The notes: generated from the letters alone by a model not told the origin. Shown: positions 24,902 to 33,107, numbered from the stretch's first letter. The stretch is 64,000 nucleotides of DNA from Pseudomonas sp. Choline-02u-1 (GCF_002836515.1 NZ_PJBC01000066.1:1-64000); one strand, 5' to 3'. Program-made: numbers and translations.

Positions 24902-25507
24902 CTACTTGCCGACGATGCTCAGGGTGGGCGGAAGCTTTGGGCCAAACGGTGCGCCAGGCGCGAAAGGGTCTGGCCGCAAATGCTCTGGGCAGTCCCTGAT
25001 GAAGTTGGCAGTCGCGATCTGACAGGCGTTGAACAACGGCGCGTCGTTCCATTCCTGTCCTCGGCGTGCGGCGCTGTCCTCCAGGGAATGGGCGAACACC
25101 AATTCCGCCAAACCGTTCACGCCGTCCTTCCTCGCCGCCTCCCGCTCCACGGCGTTCACCGCCAGCAGATCGCACACCCGGTCGAAGCCCAAGCCATCCA
25201 TCAAGCCTTCGGTGTCCAGCATCAGCGACCGGCCGAACGCGCCCAGCACCTTGCGCACGTCATCCCATTCAGCGCTCCGATGGTCCGAAGACTTCTGCTG
25301 AATCTCGTAGATCTTGTTGGCGGTGAAGGGCAGGTAGTGGCGCAGCTTGCTGGCCTCCCGCCGTATGGCTCGGCGCTCGGTTCGGATGTCGTCTGCTCTC
25401 TGGCCGAGGATGCGACAGAGCCGGCGGGTGGTGATCAAGCTTGTGCTCTTGCTGGCGCCTGGCTTCTGCGCGATTTCCAGCAGGGCAATGACGATATTGG
25501 CCTTCAT
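24902..25507 (-). CDS. Hypothetical island protein
   Basis: A 201-aa soluble protein starting MKANIVIALLEIAQK. The N-terminal third is basic (TTRRLCRILGQRADDIRTERRAIRREASKLRHY), with a possible DNA- or RNA-binding helix pair. The rest is helical and acidic. Its ATG overlaps the stop of the upstream CxxC protein as ATGA. It lies on the far side of the presumed origin from the helicase gene. No family recognised. Confidence 0.65.
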   Translation of the reverse strand: MKANIVIALLEIAQKPGASKSTSLITTRRLCRILGQRADDIRTERRAIRREASKLRHYLPFTANKIYEIQQKSSDHRSAEWDDVRKVLGAFGRSLMLDTEGLMDGLGFDRVCDLLAVNAVEREAARKDGVNGLAELVFAHSLEDSAARRGQEWNDAPLFNACQIATANFIRDCPEHLRPDPFAPGAPFGPKLPPTLSIVGK

Positions 25508-25812
25508 GGTTTTGTCTCCATGGGCGTGCGGTCGTAATCAGCGCGCAACTCGGCACCAACGCCGCAATAGCGATTGGTGGGCGCGTAGCACGATCGGCAG
25601 GCCATGATGTGGTTGAGGTATGCGTCGCGCGCTCGCCGCCACTCAGGCGTGGCTGTGGCGGCGCTTGCGTGTGGGCTTGTGATGAGCCGGGGAGTGCGCT
25701 CGACAGGGTTGGCCAGCACCAGGCGTGGGCGAGGCCGACTATCCATTTTTGGCGTGTCGGTACTGGCAATGGCTGGCGGCATGTGATTGAGCAAGCCGGA
25801 AAGGAGGCTCAT
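25504..25812 (-). CDS. Small CxxC-type island protein
   Basis: A 102-aa protein starting at the ATG at 25812 with GAGGTGA about 4 nt upstream. The C-terminal part has HIMACRSCYAPTNRYCGVG, three Cys residues in a small zinc-binding-like arrangement, followed by an ELRADYD helix. Short proteins with this CxxC...RYC motif are common beside primase and helicase genes of pseudomonad integrative elements, as far as I recall; their role is unknown. It is the first gene to the left of the iteron region. Confidence 0.7.
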   Translation of the reverse strand: MSLLSGLLNHMPPAIASTDTPKMDSRPRPRLVLANPVERTPRLITSPHASAATATPEWRRARDAYLNHIMACRSCYAPTNRYCGVGAELRADYDRTPMETKP

Positions 25813-25867
25813 GGCGTCACCTCGGCCTGATTGCTCCATTGCCCATATGTGTCTCTAGAAAAAAATC

Positions 25868-26096
25868 GGGGGAACGGGGGAACAGTGGGAACACCCAATG
25901 ATTCCGGGGCTTTCAGAGGGGGATTCTGTACCCCACGTTTTTTTGTGGGGAACAGTGATAACCAAACGTCAGGAAAGCGCTGTCCTCTTATATTCAAAAA
26001 CATGTTTGTGTTCCCCCTGTTCCCCAAACACCAAATAAGGGGGAACGGCTACAGGCCACGTCTTTGCTGGCTGTTCCCCCGTTCCCCCTGTTCCCC
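25868..26096. other. Probable replication origin with ten TGTTCCCC/GGGGAACA iterons
   Basis: Intergenic region between the helicase gene and the next gene. GGGGAAC-type words point right at 25869, 25877, 25886, 25947 and 26040. TGTTCCCC-type words point left at 26009, 26018, 26072, 26080 and 26089; several are single-base variants. An AT-rich stretch (about 25985-26008) lies between the two groups. P4 alpha protein binds TGTTCACC iterons in the P4 origin, one base different. Position beside a primase-helicase module, the inverted groups and the AT-rich centre all fit an origin. Confidence 0.7.
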
Positions 26097-26148
26097 ACGT
26101 TTGTAGGTTCCTGTGAAGTCGGGCATTCGCCTCTGGTGTTGGTGGAGG

Positions 26149-27951
26149 TCATACGGCACCGCCTTCGCCATCCAGAGCTTCCGGGTCGATGACGTACAGC
26201 CGAGCAGATCCGCCGGCGGGGATCCGGTACTTTTTGGTTTTGCGGCTATCCCGATCGGTGTCGCGCTTGGCCAGGGCCCCGCCAACCTCCAGCGCCTTGA
26301 TGACGCGGGTGAGGCCGAACCCGTGGGCGGCTTCGATGAGCGCGGACTTGTTGAACAGAAACAGCCGCTTGTTGGCGACCACCTCCCAGTACCCGGCGCG
26401 GTTGAAAACCTTTGCGTCCGTCTCTGGGGCGTCCACGTCGGAGAATCGGCTGCTGCCGTGCTTGTCGATAAAGTCGATGATGCCGGCCAGGATCTGGCGG
26501 TCTTCGGCATTCCCTCCGCCCACACGGGAAAGCCATTCGCCGTAGAGCAGGCGGCAGTCGGAGAGGGCGGTACCGGGCTCCCACGGGAGCAGTCCGTAGG
26601 CGATGGCCATCTCGCCAGCCAGCGCTATCACCGCGAACCGGTCAGCGACGCGGCCGGCCTGGGCGTTGTCTTCGACGAACTGAGCGCGAATGCCATCAAA
26701 GTCACTGAGCAGGCCGGGCTTGTCGTCGGCTGCGACCAGACGCTCCACGAACGCAGGCCCAAGATGCCCATGGTGGGCGCCTACCGCGACGGTGAGCTGC
26801 CGATGGAAGTCGGCGCCCTCAAGTCCGTGTAATTCATCAAAGGCGCGATGTGTGCGGGTGCCGGCGTTCACGTCGACCATGCGAAGCTCGGCGCCAGCGT
26901 GGGCGGCGTTACCCGATATGGCTGCGTGCTCAGAGAGAGAGCGCTCGCCGCTGGAAAGGGTCAGCAGGCGCCAGCTCAGTTTGGCCCGTCCCTCACGCTC
27001 TCGGGTCATGGTGCCTTTGCCTTGCCCGTTGGCCAGGGAGTAGGCCATTTCCTGTACCCGCTTGGGGTCGGCGCGCTTGATCTCGTCCAGCGGCAGGATG
27101 GTGTCGTTACGACTGGACGCCTCGATCTCAAGCCCGCCCTTGGTCATATCCCAACTGGCGGCGAACACGCCCGGGTCACCCCATACGGAGGAGCCGATCA
27201 GTTGCGCCAGCGACTTGCCGCTCGAGCTATCGCCCACCAGGTGAACACCACCGCCCAGCACGCCGACCAGACTCAGGAGAGGCCCGGCCAGCGAGCAGCC
27301 GATCGCCAACGTCAGCACGGGATTGCCCGCGCATTTGGCTGCCACTTCGGCTTGCCACCGCGCCAGCTCGCCGCGCTGACTGAACAAAACCTGAGCCCTG
27401 TTGCTCGCCTGATATCGCACGTTGTCGGTGCCGATCGTTCGCCCGGGTAGCACGAACGCGCCTGACTCATGCCAGCCCGGCCGGCCGGTGGTAGCGAACA
27501 CCTCGGCGGGGTGCTGATCGAGCAGGTACTCCATGAACGTGCCGCGCTTCTTGAGCGCGATGATTACGCCCATTCCGAACAGTGCCCGGCGAGCGTCCTC
27601 GCCGCTCCCGCCGAACACCTCCATGGCGATGATCCATTCCTTGATGCCGCCCTCCGTGACTAGGCGGAGCAGACGCCCTTCGCTGCCGTCGTCGCTGTTG
27701 GTCGTGCGCGCCACTACCGTGACGGGGCTGGAGATCCATTCATCGGTGATAGGGCGTTCCGCGGCGTCGCTCTCCGCGTCGTCCTGATCGGCGGCGGTGC
27801 GCTTGAAGCTGTGCCAGTACACCCCTGGGCGCAGCTTGCGGCCGTTCTCGTTGGTTACCCAATGCTCGTACACTGCCCAGCAGGGACGCGCTGGCGCAAT
27901 GGTGGCGGCTTCCGGCCGAAGGGTGATCACGTTGGCGTCAGGCTTGGCCAT
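26149..27951 (-). CDS. DUF927 domain replicative helicase-like ATPase
   Basis: A 600-aa protein of the DUF927 family, the helicase-like partner of primases in P4-like elements. Walker A GDSSSGKS lies at residues 240-247, after the hydrophobic SLAGPLLSLVGVLGGGVHLV. A Walker B-like TILPLDEIKRADP follows near residue 295. The C-terminal part may be a winged helix (about 530-580). I use the ATG at 27951, preceded by GGAAAC; an in-frame TTG at 27972 is less likely. It overlaps the primase gene by 14 nt. Downstream is the iteron array, the presumed origin it acts on. Confidence 0.85.
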   Translation of the reverse strand: MAKPDANVITLRPEAATIAPARPCWAVYEHWVTNENGRKLRPGVYWHSFKRTAADQDDAESDAAERPITDEWISSPVTVVARTTNSDDGSEGRLLRLVTEGGIKEWIIAMEVFGGSGEDARRALFGMGVIIALKKRGTFMEYLLDQHPAEVFATTGRPGWHESGAFVLPGRTIGTDNVRYQASNRAQVLFSQRGELARWQAEVAAKCAGNPVLTLAIGCSLAGPLLSLVGVLGGGVHLVGDSSSGKSLAQLIGSSVWGDPGVFAASWDMTKGGLEIEASSRNDTILPLDEIKRADPKRVQEMAYSLANGQGKGTMTREREGRAKLSWRLLTLSSGERSLSEHAAISGNAAHAGAELRMVDVNAGTRTHRAFDELHGLEGADFHRQLTVAVGAHHGHLGPAFVERLVAADDKPGLLSDFDGIRAQFVEDNAQAGRVADRFAVIALAGEMAIAYGLLPWEPGTALSDCRLLYGEWLSRVGGGNAEDRQILAGIIDFIDKHGSSRFSDVDAPETDAKVFNRAGYWEVVANKRLFLFNKSALIEAAHGFGLTRVIKALEVGGALAKRDTDRDSRKTKKYRIPAGGSARLYVIDPEALDGEGGAV

Positions 27952-28819
27952 TGGCGAGTTTCCAGTTTGCAAGATCGTTGAAGTCAGTCAGGGATTCAGG
28001 TGCGTTGTCTGGCCAGTCAGGGAAAGCGACCTCACCACCCACGGCTGCGGCTGCTGCGTTTGCAGCGGCGCGGCCTGGGTTGCCTTCGGTAAGGCGATCA
28101 TCATCGCCAGCAACCACAATTGGCTGGGCTGGGTAGCGCGAGCGGAGACCCACAGCGGCGGGCATCAAGTTGCCCGCGTTCATGGCTGCGGCAACCGCGT
28201 ATCCGCCGTGCTGATGGAGGCTGGCGCCGGTCGCCCACCCTTCGCAGATACAAAGCACCGCGCCGGGCTGGATGATGCCCAGCGGGGAATAGGTGCCCTT
28301 GATGCGCCCGCCGAAGAGGAAGCGTTTGCCGCCGTCCGGTGCAATGCGTTGCAGGTTGACCAGACGACCGTCCAGATACAGCGGGACGAGCAGTTCCGCC
28401 CCACGCTGGCGCAAGCCGTAGGAGCGAACGCCCTTCGCCACCAGATACGGATGCTCGGGTGATGCCCGGCGCGCGTTGCGCCACAAGTGATTGGCCTTTG
28501 CCGCCGCTCGCTCATGGCGCTGGCGCTGTTCGGCCTCTCGCTGGCGCCTGGCCAACTCAACACGTTCGCGGATTTGCGCCGCTTCGCGGGCGTCCACTGG
28601 GTCGCGACTACACCAGGTGCTGGCGCCACCGGCTTTCCAACTCCCGAAAGCACCGGATGCAATGCCGTCCAGGTACAGCACATACCAGCCGTTGAGCGAA
28701 CCAGGCTTATCTTCTGGCACACGGAATCGGTGGATTTCACCGTCGGGCTCTGGAATCCAGTCGAGGGGGCCATAGACGGACTGGAGCGCATCACGGAATA
28801 GGATCGTTGCCTCAGTCAT
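27938..28819 (-). CDS. TOPRIM-domain DNA primase-like protein
   Basis: A 293-aa protein. The N-terminal part has GAFGSWKAGGASTWC (about 56-70), as in phage primase N-terminal domains. A basic coiled stretch (about 80-120) links to a TOPRIM domain (about 185-285) with the catalytic Glu193 in ICEGWATG and the acidic triad Asp239-241 in VVVAGDDDR. It probably makes primers for the element's replication together with the DUF927 helicase. Its start overlaps the upstream gene as ATGA, and its 3' end overlaps the helicase start. Confidence 0.85.
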   Translation of the reverse strand: MTEATILFRDALQSVYGPLDWIPEPDGEIHRFRVPEDKPGSLNGWYVLYLDGIASGAFGSWKAGGASTWCSRDPVDAREAAQIRERVELARRQREAEQRQRHERAAAKANHLWRNARRASPEHPYLVAKGVRSYGLRQRGAELLVPLYLDGRLVNLQRIAPDGGKRFLFGGRIKGTYSPLGIIQPGAVLCICEGWATGASLHQHGGYAVAAAMNAGNLMPAAVGLRSRYPAQPIVVAGDDDRLTEGNPGRAAANAAAAAVGGEVAFPDWPDNAPESLTDFNDLANWKLANGQA

Positions 28820-29043
28820 GCGACCCCCTTCGGCGGGGTAAACCGCTTGGCCAAACTCTCCAGTTTCTGAGTCAGGCGCTCGAGCTCATCGCAGTGACGG
28901 CCTTGGTCGCCTTCCGAGATGCGCAGCTCGAGGAAGCCGACCAGCGTCTCCACCAGCAGCACATAGCTGGCGCTGTCGATATGAGCGCCGGCAGCGGGTG
29001 GGCCGCCACTGCTCTTGCGATTGATTGGGGTCACGTCACCCAT
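28816..29043 (-). CDS. Small hypothetical island protein
   Basis: A 75-aa protein starting MGDVTPINRKSSGGPP. A Gly/Pro-rich N-terminus is followed by a helical, coiled-coil-prone C-terminal half (ELERLTQKLESLAKRF). It overlaps both neighbours (8 nt and 4 nt) and so is translationally coupled to the primase gene. An in-frame start ten codons upstream is possible. Function unknown. Confidence 0.65.
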   Translation of the reverse strand: MGDVTPINRKSSGGPPAAGAHIDSASYVLLVETLVGFLELRISEGDQGRHCDELERLTQKLESLAKRFTPPKGVA

Positions 29044-29323
29044 GGCTGACCTCCCGTCGATCAGCGCCAGCAAAGGCCCGGCAAACTTGACCGTTGTTTA
29101 CACCGTGCCAACGGGTGAAGTCGTCGATGGAGTCGACCAAGCACGCCGTGACCTGGGCGCCGGCGCTACGCATAACTACGCGTCCGCACTCGGCGTCGGC
29201 CTCAGTCAGGAACGGACCCAGCAGCGCTTTAGGCGCCTTCGGATGGGTCACATAAAACAGTTCGTTGGCTTTCTTCAGGCAAGCCGATCCCGTTGACGCA
29301 GATGCGCCGTTTTGAAATTTCAT
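29036..29323 (-). CDS. Small hypothetical island protein with GPFxTE motif
   Basis: A 95-aa protein containing ALLGPFLTEADAECGRVV, similar to a segment of the 128-aa protein at 24405-24791. Four Cys residues are scattered rather than paired. It is in the coupled minus-strand gene chain, 4 nt from its upstream neighbour. Function unknown. Confidence 0.65.
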   Translation of the reverse strand: MKFQNGASASTGSACLKKANELFYVTHPKAPKALLGPFLTEADAECGRVVMRSAGAQVTACLVDSIDDFTRWHGVNNGQVCRAFAGADRREVSHG

Positions 29324-29327
29324 GGTC

Positions 29328-29825
29328 TTAACCCTTTATCGAATCAGCGTTTCGCGCCGAGTGCGCGTCGATCGTCTGCGTCCGGCGTGCCCGTTCTGCA
29401 GCCATAAATCCAAGCCCTTCATTCGCCTTTTTGAGCGCGGCCTTGTCGTCGACCTGGGAAAGCCGCAATCGCGAGCCAACAGCCGACGCCTCGGTGAACT
29501 TGCCGATCTCTGCCATGAACCCCATGACTTGGGCCTTAAGCGTTTCCAGCTCCTCAGGGGACGCCTGGCTGGCGCGGTCGATCCACGAAGCGGCGATGTA
29601 TTTAAGGTGGTCGCCATCAACTCGCTGGGCGTAATTGCTCATGTGTTTCAAGGCGATCAGCGCCAGCGCGCCGCCGGTTGCCCAGCCACCGCTATAACCA
29701 CCGATCAAGGGAACATCCCAGTACCCGATGCGCCCCATCGGGTCGGTATAGACGGTGTTGCCGACGTAGGGGAGGCGGTGAGCCGGGAGGGTTCTGCGGC
29801 GTTTGAACATCATTGGCTGAATCAT
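29328..29825 (-). CDS. Hypothetical island protein
   Basis: A 165-aa protein with a basic N-terminus (MIQPMMFKRRRTLPAHR), a Gly-rich hydrophobic patch (about 40-60, SGGWATGGALALIALKH) and a helical C-terminal half. The single hydrophobic stretch could associate with the membrane but is short. The start overlaps the upstream stop as ATGA. No family recognised. Confidence 0.65.
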   Translation of the reverse strand: MIQPMMFKRRRTLPAHRLPYVGNTVYTDPMGRIGYWDVPLIGGYSGGWATGGALALIALKHMSNYAQRVDGDHLKYIAASWIDRASQASPEELETLKAQVMGFMAEIGKFTEASAVGSRLRLSQVDDKAALKKANEGLGFMAAERARRTQTIDAHSARNADSIKG

Positions 29826-30037
29826 TGGAACGCCTCCTGTTCGGCGATGACATCACCGAGGAGATCGGCCCAAGCCATGGCTGTGTGCTGTGCGAACATG
29901 GCCGTCACACGGGCCACAGCGATGTGAGTCGAGGGCGAGGCGATCAGCGCCAGCGACATCGCCAGAAGCACCAGAATGTCCTGCGCATCTCGCAGATCTT
30001 CGACCACGCCTGCGTTGGTCTTGAGCGTGCCAGTCAT
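29822..30037 (-). CDS. Small hypothetical island protein
   Basis: A 71-aa protein with a hydrophobic central stretch (ILVLLAMSLALIASPSTHIAVARV, about 21-44) that could be a membrane helix. ATGA overlaps at both ends place it in the coupled chain. Function unknown. Confidence 0.62.
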   Translation of the reverse strand: MTGTLKTNAGVVEDLRDAQDILVLLAMSLALIASPSTHIAVARVTAMFAQHTAMAWADLLGDVIAEQEAFQ

Positions 30038-30294
30038 ACCTCACCTCCGAGGTTCGACAGGTTGTCACTCAGCAGCTCGAACGACTGCTCCACATCCCCG
30101 AGATGCGTTTCCGCCAGGTACACGCCGAGGTTCGACAGACCGGGAACGTTCTTGCCATCGGAGTGTTTTTGGTCGTCACGAATGGCAGTCATCAGGACCA
30201 GCATCCAATCGCTGAACTCGCGGCAGCAATCGAGCTGGAAAAGTGCCTCTTGGGCCACCTGCTGGCAGGTGCCGGCTTTCGATTTGCTCGTCAT
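30034..30294 (-). CDS. Small hypothetical island protein
   Basis: An 86-aa soluble acidic protein starting MTSKSKAGTCQQVAQEALFQ. It is helical, with a Cys-Cys pair near residue 23. It overlaps both neighbours by 4 nt. Function unknown. Confidence 0.62.
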   Translation of the reverse strand: MTSKSKAGTCQQVAQEALFQLDCCREFSDWMLVLMTAIRDDQKHSDGKNVPGLSNLGVYLAETHLGDVEQSFELLSDNLSNLGGEV

Positions 30295-30605
30295 TGCGCA
30301 CCCCCTTCGCCCATTTCGGCGCGCTTGCCAACCACGCCGTGCGAGGCGCCCAGGTGGCGATGGCGCCAGCAGAAATTACCGCTGAAAGTGCGGATCTGCT
30401 CAATATGGCGGGCAATGTCACACGCCAGCTCATTGTCGTAACCACCCATCGCTGGAATCACGAACGTCAGCAGGATTTTCTCCAGCTTCTTGTGCTCTTC
30501 GCGGGCGAAATTCATGGAGCACATATCGCGGGCGTCTATAACCGCCTCGCGCAGCACTTCCCCTTCGATAGCATCATGGTCGATGACGCACAGCTGACGA
30601 CTCAT
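30291..30605 (-). CDS. Small hypothetical island protein
   Basis: A 104-aa protein beginning MSRQLCVIDHDAIEGEVLREA. The His, Cys and Arg content (for example FCWRHRHLGASHG near the C-terminus) suggests metal or nucleic-acid binding, but no known motif is complete. It overlaps the HNH-like gene upstream and the next gene downstream as ATGA. Function unknown. Confidence 0.62.
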   Translation of the reverse strand: MSRQLCVIDHDAIEGEVLREAVIDARDMCSMNFAREEHKKLEKILLTFVIPAMGGYDNELACDIARHIEQIRTFSGNFCWRHRHLGASHGVVGKRAEMGEGGAQ

Positions 30606-31165
30606 TGCGCACCCCCAACACGACGGGCATTTGTGTGCTGACGTAACCGGTCTTTCTGGCAGTCCTTGCAGTGCGATTGAAGCCCCGTGTTACCTGACTT
30701 CCGCATCTTTTTTGGATAGAAGTCGCCTTCCTGTTTCAGGTTGCCGCAACAGGTACATTTGCGCAGCCCCAGCTCGACGGACATCGCGTCGACCGTATCG
30801 CCGAGGTTGATCAAGGCGTGATTGCATTTGCCGCAAATCACTGCGAGCGGGTTCTGGTCGCTTTCAGATGGGAGAAAGTGTTGGATCGACGGGTGGCTCC
30901 CATAAGCGGCCCCCGTCCTACGCAAAAATTCAAATTTCACCTTGCAGCGCGGGCAGGCATTGTCTTCCGGCCAAGCCCGCTCCAACTCAGCAAAGCTAGG
31001 CACGTACTTGCCGGACAGGCGGCTTCCAGTGCGCATAATGGTCATAGCTCGACGCTTGGATCGATAGCTACCGCTGGCACTTCCTTTGCTCAAGGACGCT
31101 TCAGCGCTTCCGAGGGACGTGCGCGGTAATGCCCGAATATTGGGGGTGTTTGTATTGACGATCAT
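30602..31165 (-). CDS. HNH-endonuclease-like zinc protein
   Basis: A 187-aa basic protein with two Cys modules. The first has CPRC (about 73-76), then HPSIQHFLP, Asn in DQNPLAV and CGKCNHAL, an order like HNH/endonuclease VII nucleases (CxxC...H...N...CxxC-N-H). The second is CTCCGNLKQEGDFYPKK...CKDC, a treble-clef-like zinc module seen in phage proteins. A role in DNA cleavage is plausible but unproven. The ATG at 31165 overlaps the preceding stop as ATGA. The first 40 residues are Ser/Arg-rich and probably disordered. Confidence 0.6.
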   Translation of the reverse strand: MIVNTNTPNIRALPRTSLGSAEASLSKGSASGSYRSKRRAMTIMRTGSRLSGKYVPSFAELERAWPEDNACPRCKVKFEFLRRTGAAYGSHPSIQHFLPSESDQNPLAVICGKCNHALINLGDTVDAMSVELGLRKCTCCGNLKQEGDFYPKKMRKSGNTGLQSHCKDCQKDRLRQHTNARRVGGAQ

Positions 31166-31647
31166 TTCGACACCTCCCGCGCTTCTAGTTCGCGAGCGAT
31201 CTCGGAGTGATGGTTGTAGCGCTTCAAGCGAACGGAAAGGGATGAATTTGCGCGGAGTGCGCTCAATGCCATGCGGCGGTGAGCGAAAGCGCGGACTTTG
31301 GACGGAATGAGGGCGTGTCGCATGGGTGTAGCTCCCGAATCTTGAGAGCCACCACGGCCTGCCGCCAAGCAGAGAAGGGTGGCGAGTTGCACAGGATTGG
31401 CGGACCGGAGATTCAGGAACCCGGCGCACCCGAGGGTGCTCCTGCGCAACCCGCCATAAAACGAGAATGCGGGCACAAAAAAAGCGCCTGCAATCGTAAT
31501 GGGGGCGCTGTTGCGCCTGAAATCGTTAGACCCGCCAAGGTCGGTCGCTGAATTTGCAGCGACTTGGGGCGAACCATACCGATGAGCACGACTGGTGGCA
31601 AGAAGACTTATCGACCGTTCATCGCTGATCATGAGGGGAGCATTCAT
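31162..31647 (-). CDS. Ash-like phage protein, uncertain
   Basis: A predicted 161-aa protein, Ala/Arg/Ser-rich and basic, starting at the ATG at 31647. The start overlaps the winged-helix gene's stop and the stop overlaps the HNH-like gene's start, both as ATGA, which favours a real gene. A segment AGFLNLRSANPVQLATLLC is reminiscent of the Ash family found beside alpA in P4-like prophages. The resemblance is weak and recalled, not searched. Composition alone would not have convinced me. Confidence 0.5.
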   Translation of the reverse strand: MNAPLMISDERSISLLATSRAHRYGSPQVAANSATDLGGSNDFRRNSAPITIAGAFFVPAFSFYGGLRRSTLGCAGFLNLRSANPVQLATLLCLAAGRGGSQDSGATPMRHALIPSKVRAFAHRRMALSALRANSSLSVRLKRYNHHSEIARELEAREVSK

Positions 31648-32012
31648 GCTGCCACCTTTTGGCGGGATGCGCCCGTCTTCTCGAGCATGGCCAGAACGTT
31701 GTGCCCACGCTTGTGTTCGGAGGCCGGCAGGCTGTAGCGGGTCACCAGGCAAGGCAGACCCCAATGGTTCGGCACACGCTCCATCAGGCGGTTGAAGTTC
31801 AGACCGTAACCGTTGGAGAGACTGCTGATGGTCGAGTGAAGGCAGTGGTCGCCCAAACGCTCGGCCTCGAAGCGATTGAGGCTCAGGTCTTTGAGGAAGT
31901 GGCCCAAGACGCGACTGATCTTTGTCGGTGCTTTCCCTGTGCTGGTGGTAATATCGGCTTGAGATTTTTCCGGGCTGGCCTTTTTGGGTTGGCCTTTTTT
32001 TTGGTCGGTCAT
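31644..32012 (-). CDS. Predicted winged-helix DNA-binding protein
   Basis: A 122-aa protein. A Lys/Ser-rich tail (about 1-30) precedes a compact helical domain (about 32-105: KISRVLGHFLKDLSLNRFEAERLGDHCLHSTISSLSNGYG, reading across short segments) of the type found in phage helix-turn-helix proteins. Its ATG directly follows the AlpA-type gene's TAA, and its end overlaps the next gene. It probably takes part in regulating the island. Confidence 0.65.
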   Translation of the reverse strand: MTDQKKGQPKKASPEKSQADITTSTGKAPTKISRVLGHFLKDLSLNRFEAERLGDHCLHSTISSLSNGYGLNFNRLMERVPNHWGLPCLVTRYSLPASEHKRGHNVLAMLEKTGASRQKVAA

Positions 32013-32282
32013 TTATGCGGCCTCTCCACGCAGAGCGATGCGCTGGCGCACCCATGCCTGGACCTCGGCCAGCACGAAGCCCACCGGCGAGCCGCGCGAC
32101 TTGCTGTTGCTCAGCGGCACCGGGCGCGGAAAGGTCGGATCGTCTTTGAGGCGTTTGTACACAGTGGGGCGGGCGAGGCCGGTGATGGCCTCAAGGTCCG
32201 GCATGCGAATCAGGGTGATCGCCGGGTCAAAGTTCTGCGCAGAGACAGCGGAAGGCTGGTGCGGCGTATGAATGGTGTGCAT
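32013..32282 (-). CDS. AlpA-family transcriptional regulator
   Basis: An 89-aa protein with a MerR-like helix-turn-helix typical of AlpA/DUF5455-type excision and activation regulators: IRMPDLEAITGLARPTVYK (about 25-43), FPRPVPLS, then FVLAEVQAWVRQR. In P4-like elements AlpA-type proteins activate the integrase or control early genes. It leads the long minus-strand gene chain. An inverted repeat GTATGAC/GTCATAC at 32348-32379 lies about 70 bp upstream and may be a regulatory site. Confidence 0.85.
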   Translation of the reverse strand: MHTIHTPHQPSAVSAQNFDPAITLIRMPDLEAITGLARPTVYKRLKDDPTFPRPVPLSNSKSRGSPVGFVLAEVQAWVRQRIALRGEAA

Positions 32283-32386
32283 TTTGCGTTTCCCGATACT
32301 GATTTAGACAGGAAACACATTGCGTCGGCGGGGCTATTGTCGAAAATGTATGACATGCCGGCGTGCCGTCACGTCATACCAATCTG

Positions 32387-32929
32387 TCACTTACCGGCAG
32401 CGATGTCAGAGCGGTCTGACACATCGTCAGGTTTGATCGCACTCGCCAATTCCGCGGCCTGGCGCACGGGGATACCTCGCTCCGAAATGAAGCTCTGAAC
32501 GCTTTTCTGCAAGGGCGGACGCTCAGGATCGTACTCAATCCAGAATTTGATCGTGGCCTGTTGGGCGGCTGACAGAGCTCTTGTCGTATATGGGAATGTG
32601 AGCGCCCCAGTATCGATTGGGCCATTGCTGTCATGGGTGAGGGGTATCAGCAGCGGCTTATCTCCCGGCAGTGGGCTGTCCGGCTGCGCAGTCGCTACCG
32701 CGTCGCTTGATTCGGCTGCCTCCATCTCGTCGATTGCGTGGAATTGGCGGAGGACGTACGACATACCCCACGCTGCGCACAACATGCCGCTTGTGCTGCC
32801 CATGACTATCCACCCCAGCGTGTCATAGCCGTACTTTTTCAGAGCCAAAAACACGCACAGCAGGATCATGCCGGCGACCATGCCCGCAAGAAAAAGGCCG
32901 AGCTGGTGGTTGTAGTATTCGCGCTTCAT
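32387..32929 (-). CDS. Hypothetical membrane protein of the island
   Basis: A 180-aa protein with two transmembrane helices near the N-terminus (about 9-30 and 38-60) and a cytoplasmic C-terminal domain of about 100 residues after a Pro/Asp-rich linker. It lies between the integrase and alpA genes, a cargo position in many integrative elements. A membrane-bound immunity or exclusion role is possible but is only a guess from the layout. Confidence 0.7.
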   Translation of the reverse strand: MKREYYNHQLGLFLAGMVAGMILLCVFLALKKYGYDTLGWIVMGSTSGMLCAAWGMSYVLRQFHAIDEMEAAESSDAVATAQPDSPLPGDKPLLIPLTHDSNGPIDTGALTFPYTTRALSAAQQATIKFWIEYDPERPPLQKSVQSFISERGIPVRQAAELASAIKPDDVSDRSDIAAGK

Positions 32930-33107
32930 CTGCCGCTCCCTCCCAGGAGCCCCAATTGGCTAGATTGGCTGACCAGGCGGTTGGGAATGCCGCTTTTCGT
33001 CCCGTCGGACTAGATCAGCCAAAACTCTATGCTCTCCAGATACTGGCTATTCAAACAGTAATGGCGTTCAGTCTATATCTGTCTATCTATTTGATGAAAG
33101 CGCTGTG

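Noticed and set aside
31162..32055. A 297-codon minus-strand frame starting at 32055
   Set aside because: The first 136 codons overlap the winged-helix and AlpA-type genes out of frame; only the part from 31647 is kept as a candidate gene.
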